In this document: piece by piece, positions 1 to 9,899 of the stretch | How positions within the stretch are numbered: the stretch's first letter is position 1 | Layout of the letters: each line of letters starts with the position of its first letter | Origin: Phallus indusiatus | Lineage: Eukaryota; Basidiomycota; Agaricomycetes; Phallales; Phallaceae | Length of the DNA stretch: 64,000 nucleotides | Assembly: GCA_027605045.1 (NCBI GenBank) | Contig: JAQFWX010000004.1 | Span: 1,146,001 to 1,210,000, forward strand | Direction: 5' to 3' | Program-made: the position numbers and the translations under genes | The notes under the pieces: model-generated | The model's input: only the letters and a program-made list of their open reading frames with translations | The model's database searches: none | Told to the model about the DNA's origin: nothing

Positions 1-369
1 GAGAGCGCCACCGCCGTCTTATTCACAAGCTACGGCACCGTCAGAAGTAGCGACGATGACAACAGGTACATATATTTTATAAAGGGTAAATGGTATAGAG
101 TTAATCAACCACTCTTATAAGGACACTATCATTACCATCATCCTGACCAACAACAAAACCTTCATCAACACCATCACCACCACGACCATCGCGGTGGGCC
201 AGGACCATTGGGTGTCGTTCTACCGTACTATGACCCCACGTCTGACTGGGCAATGAGAGAGGGAGCTCGACGGGGGAGAGAGCGTTTCCTGGCCGCACTG
301 TTCTGGGCTGTTATCATATGGCTGGCTATCGGATCGCTATTGGCTGGCGGGGGTGTGATCCACTGGTGA
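1..369 (+). CDS. 3' end of a gene for a His/Gln-rich protein with a C-terminal membrane segment (partial)
   Basis: Two coding pieces fit together: bases 1-65, a GT-AG intron at 66-121, then 122-369 ending in TGA. The second piece is His/Gln-rich (several HHH and QQQ runs), then has a Pro-Tyr-Tyr-Asp stretch, a basic patch, and a hydrophobic segment of about 20 residues (FLAALFWAVIIWLAIGSLL) just before the stop. This suggests a tail-anchored or C-terminally anchored membrane protein. The splice phase fits only when bases 1-65 are read from base 2. The 5' part lies outside the window and I do not recognise the family. Confidence 0.55.
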
Positions 370-1064
370 CCGGTGACAGGGGCAATGTGACAGGTATTAT
401 TATTGTTGGTATCTGAGGGCGCATGTGGGCTCCCGAGAAAGGCTGTGCAGGTAGATGTGGGTGGTCCGTGCATAATATGTGACGTGATGACAAATGAGCA
501 CGGAGACCCCGGGGAGTGATAACGTCATTGAACTCTGTTTTCGCTGTGTATACGCCATTGTTTACCTCGCTAGTGCATCAACATAGTTTAGTAATAGTTT
601 CCCACGGATAGTGTTTGGGGTCCTTGTGTGTGGGGTGTGTTTCTGCCACTGGGCGATTGTTTTTTCGGTTTTTTGTTTCTGTTCTTTTTTTCTCTCCCCC
701 GAACGCTGACACTTTCTCTCTCCGCCTGCCGCCCATCTCCGCCATCCGTTTTTCCTCATCGTCTACCACGTCGGCCGACTACCATTCCTCATCGTCGCTT
801 CCTTCTTTAATTTATAGCTTCCATACACCACTGCTCCCCCTGCCCATCCTGGCGTTCCACTCCCCTCCCGTCTCCCCGTCTCACAGGACGGACGAGGATT
901 TAATCAACAAATCCCTCCTCGACTCCATTAACGCCGACGTCGACACTTCCACCACTGCCACTCGTCTCTCTCCTGCATCTCAGCATTCTCATCTTTCTTA
1001 TGATCATCAGCAAGTCTCTTCTTCATCCCATCCAGTTTATCCGTCGCGAAATTCTCTCGATATC
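370..1064. other. intergenic region and probable 5' UTR of the Whi3-like gene
   Basis: No convincing gene is seen. From about 650 to 1064 the plus strand becomes rich in C and T, typical of promoters and 5' leaders in fungi. The downstream frame stays open back to 615, so a longer N-terminus is formally possible, but its predicted residues are low-complexity Ser/Pro/Leu. Confidence 0.5.
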
Positions 1065-4000
1065 ATGTCACCTCCCTCCTCCACCAACCATCACAACTCC
1101 AATACTCCCAACTATCCACACTTCCCACAATCCGCCTCTTACATGCCCTATTCCGGAGACTCATTCAACTACCCAACCAAGGCTGATATTTTCGGTCCTT
1201 CTCCCAGCGACAGATACGACTTTGGTGACCCTTACCAGGACTCAACCTTAGCCCAGAAACATGTAGCTTCCTACTCAGTCCAGCTTGTCAAACAACAGCA
1301 GTCTCAATCACAACAACAGCAGCAGCAGCAGCAACAACAACAAGTTAACGGCATACCCTACCTCAACGGTGCTCATCTTCCGAACGGTCTTGCATTTTCA
1401 CCATCTTCTCATCATCACCATCATCCTCCTTCAACACAGCATCCTCTTTTACAAGCACCTAACTCCGGTTCCGGAAATGTCTCTCAACAATCTTCCTCTC
1501 AGCATGGTCAGCCACCACAACAGCAAAGCAACCGTGGCGACCAAGGTCAAGAGGAGATCTCGACTATTTTTGTGGTTGGATTTCCTGACGACATGCAGGT
1601 TAGTGGTATTATTATTGATATTTTCTCCAAAACAGCTACTCATATTTTCTGTTCGTTTGGTTCAGGAACGAGAATTTCAAAACATGTTCACGTTCGCTAC
1701 TGGATTTGAGGCCGCTACCCTGAAGATCCCCAACAAAGATTCTTCTGCATATGGATCTGCTGCTAGTGCATCCGGTGTCACGAATACTTTACGCCAAGCC
1801 GGCTACCTTAATCAACAGCATCCTGGTTCATCCGCTTACTCTGGTGCTCAGGACCCATACAATCTCGTCACCGTTAATTCAGGTGGTGTTGTCGTAGACG
1901 GTCCCCAAGGTACTTCATCCTCATGGCAACAACCCAATTCGGCGGATTCCTTTGGTGTCGATTCGCAGCAACAGCAGCAGCAACAACAGATTCATCCACC
2001 ACCACGGAAACAGATTATTGGTTTTGCCAAGTTTCGTACTCGCCAGGAAGCTTTAATAGCTCGAGATGAGCTACAGGGTAAAAGAGTCGATATTGAGAAG
2101 GGCGCTGTTCTTAAAGCTGAAATGGCAAAGAAGAACTTGCATACGAAAAGGGGTGTTGGCCCCCTCGGCTTACCTTCTGGTTTAATCCCTCCCACGTCAT
2201 CTGTCAACGCAAACGTAGCTCTATCCGGTGTGGTCTCTGGCGCGTCAAACAATCTTAACTTGGGATCATCAGAGTTGTCTGGTGCGGTGAATCCTCCCAG
2301 TTTCGGATACACGAACGGCACTGTGATTGGGTTTGTTCCATCTTCCGGACATACGAGTTCTGGTGAATCACTCGTTGCACGCGATCGCCAACCTGGTACA
2401 CTTGATGCACCTATGGGTTTGGGAGCTAGTGCGCTTAATCGCAGGCCCCTCCAGCAACAGGGTGACGAAAAGGAACATGATCCGAGAGAGAAGCGTGGAT
2501 TATCAGTTTCGACGGCAACTTCTGTCACTGTCACCCGTGACGAACCAGACCAACACGAGCAGGTCCGCAGGGAGAGATCTACGGTTTACGATGCCTTCCA
2601 TTCAGTATCCGATACTTCGAATTTGATCAGTCCGCCCGGCGGATCTACCATGAATGGGAATGTTAATCCATTGGGCCTCCCCGAGTTTGCCACCTATTCT
2701 TTAGGTAACGGGTTACATTCCAACAACAATAATAACGTTCTTACTCATGGGACGTTATCAAACCTGGCTTCGAAACACCACGGGTATTCAGGTGGTGGAG
2801 ATATATATTTATCTCCGCAATCACACCATCATCAACAGCAACAATTGTTGCATTTACCTCAGGCTCACAATTCGACTGCACCCGGTACTCCGTGGAATTT
2901 AACAGGTATGTTTCCTAACTAAAGAGTTCATTAGCTTGAGGTTAATTGGATTTTTTTTAAAAGCTTTAAACTCTAACGTGTCGTCTTCGTCTATTCCACC
3001 TCGACCACCGTCATCGTCACAGTCTAGTCCTCCCTCGAGTTTTGATGTTCCCTATTCTGAACAACGGGGCACCTATAGCAATGGTTCGTACGCAGATCCG
3101 AATGAGATTCTTTCTCCTCCCGACCTCAACACACCTCTCCCACCTACCGGCGGATCCCAAATTCTCCGATTGCATTCCCCTAATGGTGACTCCTCAAACG
3201 GACAACATTATCACCACATCACAGGGTTCTCATCGTTCGGCGTCAACTCTCCATCCTCACTCCCTAGATCAAGTTCGTCTAGCATCGCCGATGACTCGCA
3301 AGGAAGCAGTCTCGGCAGTTTGGAAAATGATTTTTCCAAGGTTTTGCTAGTCAGCACTGAAGGTGATACTTCTCAGTTGCCTTCGCCTGAATCGCGAGCC
3401 AGTTCTGCTGGAGGACCTGCTTCGGCTTCGACGAGTACTCTTCCTTCTTCTGGTATCGATGGTCGTCAAGCCTCTAATCTTCATCCTCGCCAACACCATC
3501 CTGGCAATGCGTCCGACCATAATCCTCCGGTATGCTCTCTTTAATTCTGAATGCGATTTGTGTTGTTGACCATCCTTGATTAGATTAATACGTTATATGT
3601 CGGAAACCTGCCTAACCCACCTGTAGCATCTGGTTATACCAGCTCGGTCCTTGAAGATAGCCTTCGGTCTTTGTTTACGCAATGTCCTGGCTATCGAAAG
3701 TTATGCTTTAGACAGAAGAACAATGGTCCAATGTGCTTTGTCGAGGTTCGTTATTTTCTCCACTAGCTTGTGGATGAGAGAATGCTGACAATGTAGGATG
3801 ATAGTTTGAAGATGTGAATTATGCTACAAAGGCTATGCGCGACCTTTATGGGAACCCGTTGAACGGACTTGTTAAAGGCGGTATCCGGTTGTCGTTCTCT
3901 AAGAATCCTTTGGGAGTTCGCCCTTCCAATCCTAATGGCCAGAGTCAGAATCAACGCCAGCAAACGCAACCGCCCTCTGGATCTCATCAATCACAAGGAG

Positions 4001-4671
4001 CCGTTTCTAGCAATTCGATGAACTTTTCTTCGATGCATGATGCCTTTCAGACCAGAGCACCTCCGTCGGATATTGTGATCGGTGGTAATCGACCCATTCT
4101 TCGACACTATGATTCACCTTTAACCATGGGTACAACCGAGTTGAACTCTCCCAACCATCTTTATAATTATAGCATTTCGCCGCCACCCACTTCGAGATTT
4201 TTCTCACCTCCACCATCGAGTTCGTTGAATGCGGTCGGCTCTGGACCTGGACAAGGTGTCAGTGCTACCGTTAATGCTACTTCATCATCCATGTCCTCTG
4301 CGAGCTCAACATCTTCGGCTTCCGCCTCAGGGGCATCATCTTCCTTGCCAGGTGTCACCGGGTCTTCCTTCCCGAACAATATGAGATCCACCGTTCCCTC
4401 TGAATTCGGGGGATCTGCACTCTCGCCTACATTGTCCACGCAGACCTATTCCCCGTCTTTTGGTATGAACCTCAATACGGGGGTCTCATCTCCCGCTTTA
4501 GAACCCGACGATCGTGCGGTCAGATTTGCCAGATCACCACCTATCTCGAGTACTCAGATTCATTCATTTGGGTTATCTGGCTCCAGCTTGGCATCCTTTT
4601 CTTCTGCGTCTTCGTCGAATGGTGCGGTCTCACCTGGCCTGCAAATGCCCTCCCTTTCACCCAAGAAATAA
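1065..4671 (+). CDS. whi3: Whi3-like RNA-binding protein with two RRM domains
   Basis: Five exons join in frame: 1065-1598, 1666-2905, 2964-3529, 3584-3745 and 3805-4671, giving 1122 aa. The first RRM starts near residue 166 ([11 protein letters not shown]). Its second half, with the RNP1-like IIGFAKF near residue 295, follows about 90 low-complexity residues. The second RRM spans about 782-870 (NTLYVGNLP, then MCFVEFEDVNYA). PolyQ lies near residues 78-95 and 281-289; the rest is Ser/Pro/Asn-rich. In yeast, Whi3 family members bind mRNAs of cell-cycle and polarity genes and form condensates through such Q-rich regions; that role is inferred here. The ATG at 1065 was chosen because the sequence upstream looks like a leader. 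A copia element begins about 1 kb downstream. Confidence 0.85.
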
Positions 4672-5641
4672 AGCGCGAAATACTGATCCTGATTTTGCAT
4701 ACCAATGTATATAGATAACAACAGTGTTGCATACGGCTTTACGGCGACTCCCCTTTCCACCTTTTGTTTGTCTTAAATGTACTCGATACCCTCCCTGTTC
4801 ATTATGGCATCCCTTCTTCTTCTTCTTCTTCCTCCTCTCGGGCATGTGTTTCGATTGTGTTTTTTTATCCTTTTTACTTTATTTTCTTCCCTCCCTTCAG
4901 TCAAGACAACTTCTTTCTGTTTCTCTTTCTCTGATCAATATCTCGCTCCATTTTTCGTCTCGGTTTTTGCTTATATTACTACCACTAGTACCCATTATCA
5001 TTACCACAACATGTTCGAATTCTCCGCATCTATACGTAACAAGGGCGATTTCCTCACAAACAACAAAATTTTATCTCTCTCTGTCTCTATCTCTTCCTCT
5101 CGCATTCTCCATTAATCAAAGACCAATGGCTCCTAATCCTTCCGGAATTACGACCCTTTTTCAGTTCGAATACTCGCGTCGCGATACAAGTTTTCCGTAT
5201 ACGTCAGCGAACGCCATCGACATCCCGTTATATATGTATTATTGTTTTTGTGAATATATCGGACCATTCTGTCAAAACTCTCTCCTTCCTACTCTGTTCT
5301 GCGGAATTGTCTCCCTCTTTGCCCAGGGGCACACGATGGTTCACTGGTTTGCTTTTGCGTTTGTTTTCTTTCATATGTTTGTACTCTTTGCGCTGAGTAC
5401 ATTCCCTTTATATTATTATCCCTGTCATGGACTCGTTTTCTCACTTCTCAATTATACATTTGAACATTCACCTGCAAATGACCCCAATTTTTTTTTACCT
5501 GTTACATTTCTTCCCCTCCTTCTCTCATATACATGACTTTTCTTTATCTTAACTCGACATATCTTGTTTTCTTTTTGTTTCTTATCTGTTTCGTTCTTAT
5601 CCTGTCAATGTTTCACATCCCTAATCTGTGTCGTTACCTCT
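4672..5641. other. 3' UTR and pyrimidine-rich intergenic stretch
   Basis: Strongly C/T-rich with many tct and ttc runs. A long open frame on the plus strand (to 5536) encodes only Leu/Phe/Ser/Pro-biased low-complexity sequence and has no recognisable domain, so it is not called as a gene. The copia target duplication TCATT is at 5642-5646. Confidence 0.6.
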
Positions 5642-5646
5642 TCATT

Positions 5647-5832
5647 TGTTGAGTGAAGATCTGAGGAGCTTCGGTCAAAAGACATATATTAAGTTTTAGC
5701 TAGACAAACGTACCTGAGGAGCTTCGGTCAAAAGACGAAGTCTTTTGGCCGGCGCCTCAGGTCACTATGTACAGCGCGTTATGTAATGTAATATAGATTC
5801 TAATCTACGGTGACCGCGTCGTAACTCCAACA
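5647..5832 (-). repeat. 3' LTR of the copia element
   Basis: 186 bp; on the minus strand TGTTGGAG to CTCAACA. Identical to 15669-15854. It contains an internal direct repeat of ctgaggagcttcggtcaaaa. Confidence 0.95.
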
Positions 5833-5847
5833 CTCCCCCTCGATAGG

Positions 5848-8165
5848 TCACGTAGTAAGGCCTAGTAGATCTGTCATGATCAACACTTTTGGTCTTCCGA
5901 GGCTCTTGGTTAGGATGTCCGCCGGCATCTCACCCGTCGGGATGTACTCGATTTGAATGGATTTTCTCGCGACCTCGTCGCGAAGCCAGTAGAAGCGCAA
6001 ATCTAGGTGCTTGACCCGTCCATGGTGGTCTGGATTCTTAGCGACCGACAACGCCGATTGATTGTCAATGTATAATGTAGATGGTGAGTTAGATTCATAA
6101 CCTAGCTCTTTGAAGAGGTTTCTGAGCCAAAGTATTTCTTGCGCAGCTGACACCGCTGCAACATATTCGGCTTCTGTTGTTGATAGAGTTACGAATGGTT
6201 GTAAGCGGCTCATCCAGCTTATTGCACCTGTACCCATCTTGATCACGAATCCTGATGTAGATCGGCCGTTGTCTGGGTTCCCACCATGGGAGGCATCGCT
6301 GTAGGAGACAAAGAGCTCGCGCGATTTAGCATCTGGTGTGTATTTTAGTTTGTAGTCTTTTGTTCCTTTAATGTAACGCAGTAGATTCTTAAGCGCATTC
6401 CAATGTTGTGGACCAGGTGATTTGCTGAATCTGGATAGAACGCCAACCGCATAGGCAATATCCGGACGGGTCGCTATTGCAAGGTAAGCAACTGCCCCAA
6501 GTATGTTTATATACGGGATTTTTCTCATTTCTTCTTTCTCTTCATCATTAGCAGGTCCCATTGATGAAGATAGTGTAATGCTGGGGTCTAGAGGCGTCGA
6601 TATGGGTTTGCAGTCCGACATGTTGGCACGATCAAGGATATCCAGGATGTATTGGTGTTGTGATAAGGTGAGTGATCTGTCTTCTCGATTGCGTTCGACT
6701 TTTACTCCTAGTAGGTAGCTCGTTTCCCCTAGGTCGCGAAGCTTGAAGTGGTCTTTTAATCGACTTATGAGTTCTTGGATTCGCGCCATGTCTTTTCCGG
6801 CTATTGTGATGTCATCGACAAAGACCGGGACCATTACACGGCTTTTGTCATTTTCACGGTTGTAAACCCAAACGCTGTGTTCACACCTGACTCGTGTGAA
6901 TCCCATGCCACATAGGGTCTTGTGAAGCTTTTTGTGCCATTCCCTTCCTGCTTGTTTGAGCCCATAAAGCGCGCGTTTTAGGCGTAGTGCGTGTGTCTTA
7001 TCTGCTGTCTCAAAACCTTCGGGTTCTTTCATGTAAACTTCTTCTTCAAGTTCTCCATTAAGAAATGCTGATGATACATCCACACTTCTTAGTTCTAGAT
7101 CTTCCAATGCAGCAAGAGCAAGAATAGCGCGGATGGTTGCCCACTTTGGTGTAGGGGAGAATGTTTCGGTAAAGTCAAAACCAGGTCTTTGCGCATAGCC
7201 TCTTGCAACTAATCTAGCTTTATAGCGTTCAATGGATCCGTCCGCATCTCGTTTTACTTTGAAGACCCAACGACTACCGATTGCTTTTCGGTTTGGTGGG
7301 AGTTTCACTAGTTCAAAGACTCCGTTTTCAGCTAAGGCTTGCATTTCGTCTAGCGCGGCATTATACCACTTGTCGGCCTCTGGTTTTGGTCGTGCAAGCG
7401 CTTCTGCAAGTGACTTTGGTTCGTTATCATGGCCCGTTGTTAGTAGCGCACACTCTACTCGGAGGCTGAATGCAGCTTCAAGGGCTTCCGAGAACGTAAG
7501 GTATGCTTCGTCCTCGTGTAAGGTTGCTATGTCCACGCTGACTTCTGCATTTTCGTTAGCAGGTTCTGGTTGAACTGCTTCTTCTTCTTGGTGTCTATTA
7601 CGCTGACGCCAACCTCGTCCCGTGTTTTCTTCTGGTATGATGAGGCCGTGTGGGCCGTACCTTGGTTCGAAGCGGGCACGTGGTGGACTTGGTGATCTGG
7701 ATGATGGAAGGCTGGGTAGTGGTGTTAGGGGAGATTCAGGCAACACGGCTGGTGTATTTGGGACTGGTGGGTCGTCAGCTTCAGGTAATGCCGTGTCGGG
7801 ATCCTCATCTGAGTATTCTCCCCCTCGATAGGGTATTTCTGAAGGGATGACTCCCCCTGATTCAGTGTCATGTTTGTAGGGTAATGATGGGATCAATTCT
7901 TTGATAGCGTTATATGAATGTTTTGTATTTCCAAGAAAAACACGTTCATCAAATAAAGCATGACTTGATTCTATCATTCGCTGCGTTTTGGGATTGTAAA
8001 AGATGCAGGCTTTCTTGTCTGTGGCATAACCAACAAATATGCATTTTATTGCGTGTGCATCAAGGTTCCGCCGCTTTGACTTCTTGACTAGGACATATGC
8101 AAGGCACCCAAACACTCTTAGATGAGATAGGTTCGGTTTTCGTCCCGTCCACTTTTCATATGGAG
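5848..8165 (-). CDS. copia polyprotein, 3' part: integrase C-terminus, reverse transcriptase, RNase H
   Basis: Begins, after the gypsy insertion, with the typical copia integrase tail (PYEKWTGRKPNLSHLRVFGC). The reverse transcriptase follows, with SSAFLNGELEEEVYM and the catalytic FVDDITIAG. RNase H has YSDASHGG and LSTTEAEYVA. The end is the usual copia KHLDLRFYWLRDEV region and a TAA at 5848. Joined to 14166-15528 with the gypsy element and one TGGAG removed, the frame is continuous and codes 1226 aa, so the insertion is the only visible break in pol. Confidence 0.93.
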
Positions 8166-8516
8166 TGTTACGGTACGCTAGCGCCTTGCCCTATTATTCG
8201 ATTTCTTCGATTTCTTTCGATTTCATTTCACACTTCGATTTCCACCATTTCCCGTATTTTGTCATTTCCACTATTTTCATCGTTTTCTCGATCTCTCGAT
8301 CTTTCGATTTATTTCGATTTTTGTCTGTATCTCCTCGGATCCCATGGGGATCAGTCGGGCGCCTCATATCCTGTACTTATATGCGATTTCCCTAGAGGGG
8401 GATACCTAAGCTTGTTCTCTTAGGTTTTCCCTCCTCTAGGTGAGTAGTTAGTCGTTGTCCCCCAATAGATCTTAGGTTTTCCCTCCTCTAGGTGTGTGCC
8501 CTGAGTCGCCCTAACA
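8166..8516 (+). repeat. 5' LTR of the chromovirus
   Basis: 351 bp. It has a repeated ttcgattt motif in its first half and two copies of cttaggttttccctcctctagg near its end. Identical to 13810-14160 by eye. Confidence 0.95.
8378..8418 (+). promoter_or_regulatory. TATA-like box and probable transcript start/self-primer in the LTR
   Basis: TTATAT at 8378-8383 lies about 30 nt before AAGCTTGTTCT (8408-8418). That spacing suits RNA polymerase II initiation at or near 8408. The 11 nt reappear as a perfect reverse complement 2 nt downstream of the LTR. In Tf1 the first 11 nt of the mRNA fold back onto the PBS, so this segment probably starts the R region. The start site is inferred. Confidence 0.6.
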
Positions 8517-8518
8517 GT

Positions 8519-8529
8519 AGAACAAGCTT
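8519..8529 (+). other. self-complementary primer-binding site
   Basis: AGAACAAGCTT, 2 nt after the LTR end, is the exact reverse complement of 8408-8418. I see no convincing match to a tRNA 3' end here, so self-priming is the preferred reading. The site also sits in a small hairpin (GTAGAA and TTCTAC arms, 8517-8533). Confidence 0.6.
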
Positions 8530-8660
8530 CTACCTTCGGACCGGTCGTTTCTATTGTCGTTTTCCTTCGGAAACTCTTTGTCAGCAGCGTCTCAGACGTT
8601 CCCGACGCTTTTCGCCCATAAAACGACCCCCCCGTCCTTCGTTCTTCGATTCCTTTCGTC

Positions 8661-9899
8661 ATGGAACAGCCTGAGAGTGATCCCATCGTTCGCCTCACTG
8701 CGATTGAACAAAGAATGGAAGAGCTTGTAACTCATCTCAACCGACTTCTTCCCCCCCAGGCTTCTACTGCCGATCCCGCTAATCCGAACACCCCTAATCC
8801 TGGAGCCTCGGTTCCAAATCCTCAAAACGAGACAAGATCGTCTCGAAACACTCGCCCTGCTGTACCTCTCGCCTATGACGGAGATCGCAAAAATGGCCGT
8901 ACATTCTGGAACTCGGTCGAACTCTACATGAGCGTATGCGGTGGCGATTTCCCGAATCTCAGTACCAAAGTCATCTGGGTACTATCCTACATGAATAGTG
9001 GACGCGCTGGTGCCTTTGCCGAACTTGTTCAGGCCCAGTACAACCGGGGACTGGCTCCTTATGAGACCTGGGAAGATTTCCGACAAAAGTTTCGTTCTGA
9101 ATTCTTCCCAGTGACCGAAGCCGAGGATGCATTGAATCTCCTTCTTTCGGGACGTTATGCTCAAGGAGGTCGAAATGTAGACGATTACACCAACGCGTTT
9201 CGCATAATCGTAGATCGTGCTGGATTTACGATTCATGATGGCCTTGCGCTGACGACGTATTATCGACAAGGTTTAGACCGGGAGATCTCTAGTAAAGTGG
9301 GAACGATGCAGAATCGACCCGATTACAGCGACTACGAAGGATGGGTTCAGGCTGCTAGACTCTTCGATCAAGCTCGCCGTACCAACGATGCTTTCAATGC
9401 CACCCAACGTCGAGTCATTGCCGGTAATTCGACTTCAACCCCTCTTACGTCGATTCCGATCTCTCGAACTCGACCCAGCCCATTCCCGATCTACCAACAT
9501 ACGACGGGACCCCCTATTTACTCCCCACCTCCTTTTCCTCCACCTCGTGCACCGATCCCTGCCACCATGTCTCACCCAATACGACCACCGATTTCTGCCC
9601 CTGCTAATGTTGCACCTCCAACCCGAAATGATGCCATGGAGGTTGATGCTGCTCGCCGCCGCATACAGACTGAGACAGCCCGGTGTTTCCGATGTGGACA
9701 ATTAGGTCATCTTGTTAAGGACTGCCCACGCGCATTCGATGTTCGATTTATGCAGACCGATGAAATCGACGAGATTCTCGAGCAACGATTTGCTCAACAA
9801 GATGTGCTGGAAACACAGAATCGTGTCGAGATCGCTACGGAAGAAAACGAGATCGCGGTCACTGCAACTAGAGAGGATTTTCAGAATGGCAGCGAGTAA
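8661..9899 (+). CDS. gag of the chromovirus
   Basis: 412 aa starting at ATG 8661. A Gln/Glu-rich start and Pro-rich linker are followed by a retrotransposon gag capsid-like region (about 70-260, with FWNSVELYMS and WEDFRQKFRSEF). A Pro-rich stretch leads to one CCHC zinc knuckle (CFRCGQLGHLVKDCP) near the C-terminus. The protein packages element RNA in virus-like particles. Its TAA at 9897-9899 is overlapped by the pol frame, which is open from 9872 in the -1 frame, so pol is probably made by -1 frameshifting in that 28-nt overlap. Confidence 0.9.
   Translation: MEQPESDPIVRLTAIEQRMEELVTHLNRLLPPQASTADPANPNTPNPGASVPNPQNETRSSRNTRPAVPLAYDGDRKNGRTFWNSVELYMSVCGGDFPNLSTKVIWVLSYMNSGRAGAFAELVQAQYNRGLAPYETWEDFRQKFRSEFFPVTEAEDALNLLLSGRYAQGGRNVDDYTNAFRIIVDRAGFTIHDGLALTTYYRQGLDREISSKVGTMQNRPDYSDYEGWVQAARLFDQARRTNDAFNATQRRVIAGNSTSTPLTSIPISRTRPSPFPIYQHTTGPPIYSPPPFPPPRAPIPATMSHPIRPPISAPANVAPPTRNDAMEVDAARRRIQTETARCFRCGQLGHLVKDCPRAFDVRFMQTDEIDEILEQRFAQQDVLETQNRVEIATEENEIAVTATREDFQNGSE

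Noticed and set aside
615..1064. In-frame extension of the Whi3-like ORF to an ATG at 615
   Set aside because: The extra 150 residues are low-complexity Ser/Pro/Leu from a C/T-rich leader; the ATG at 1065 gives a sensible start. A transcript map could overturn this.
4724..5536. 270-codon open frame after the Whi3-like gene
   Set aside because: Composition follows the C/T-rich DNA (Leu, Phe, Ser, Pro); no domain, no splice support.
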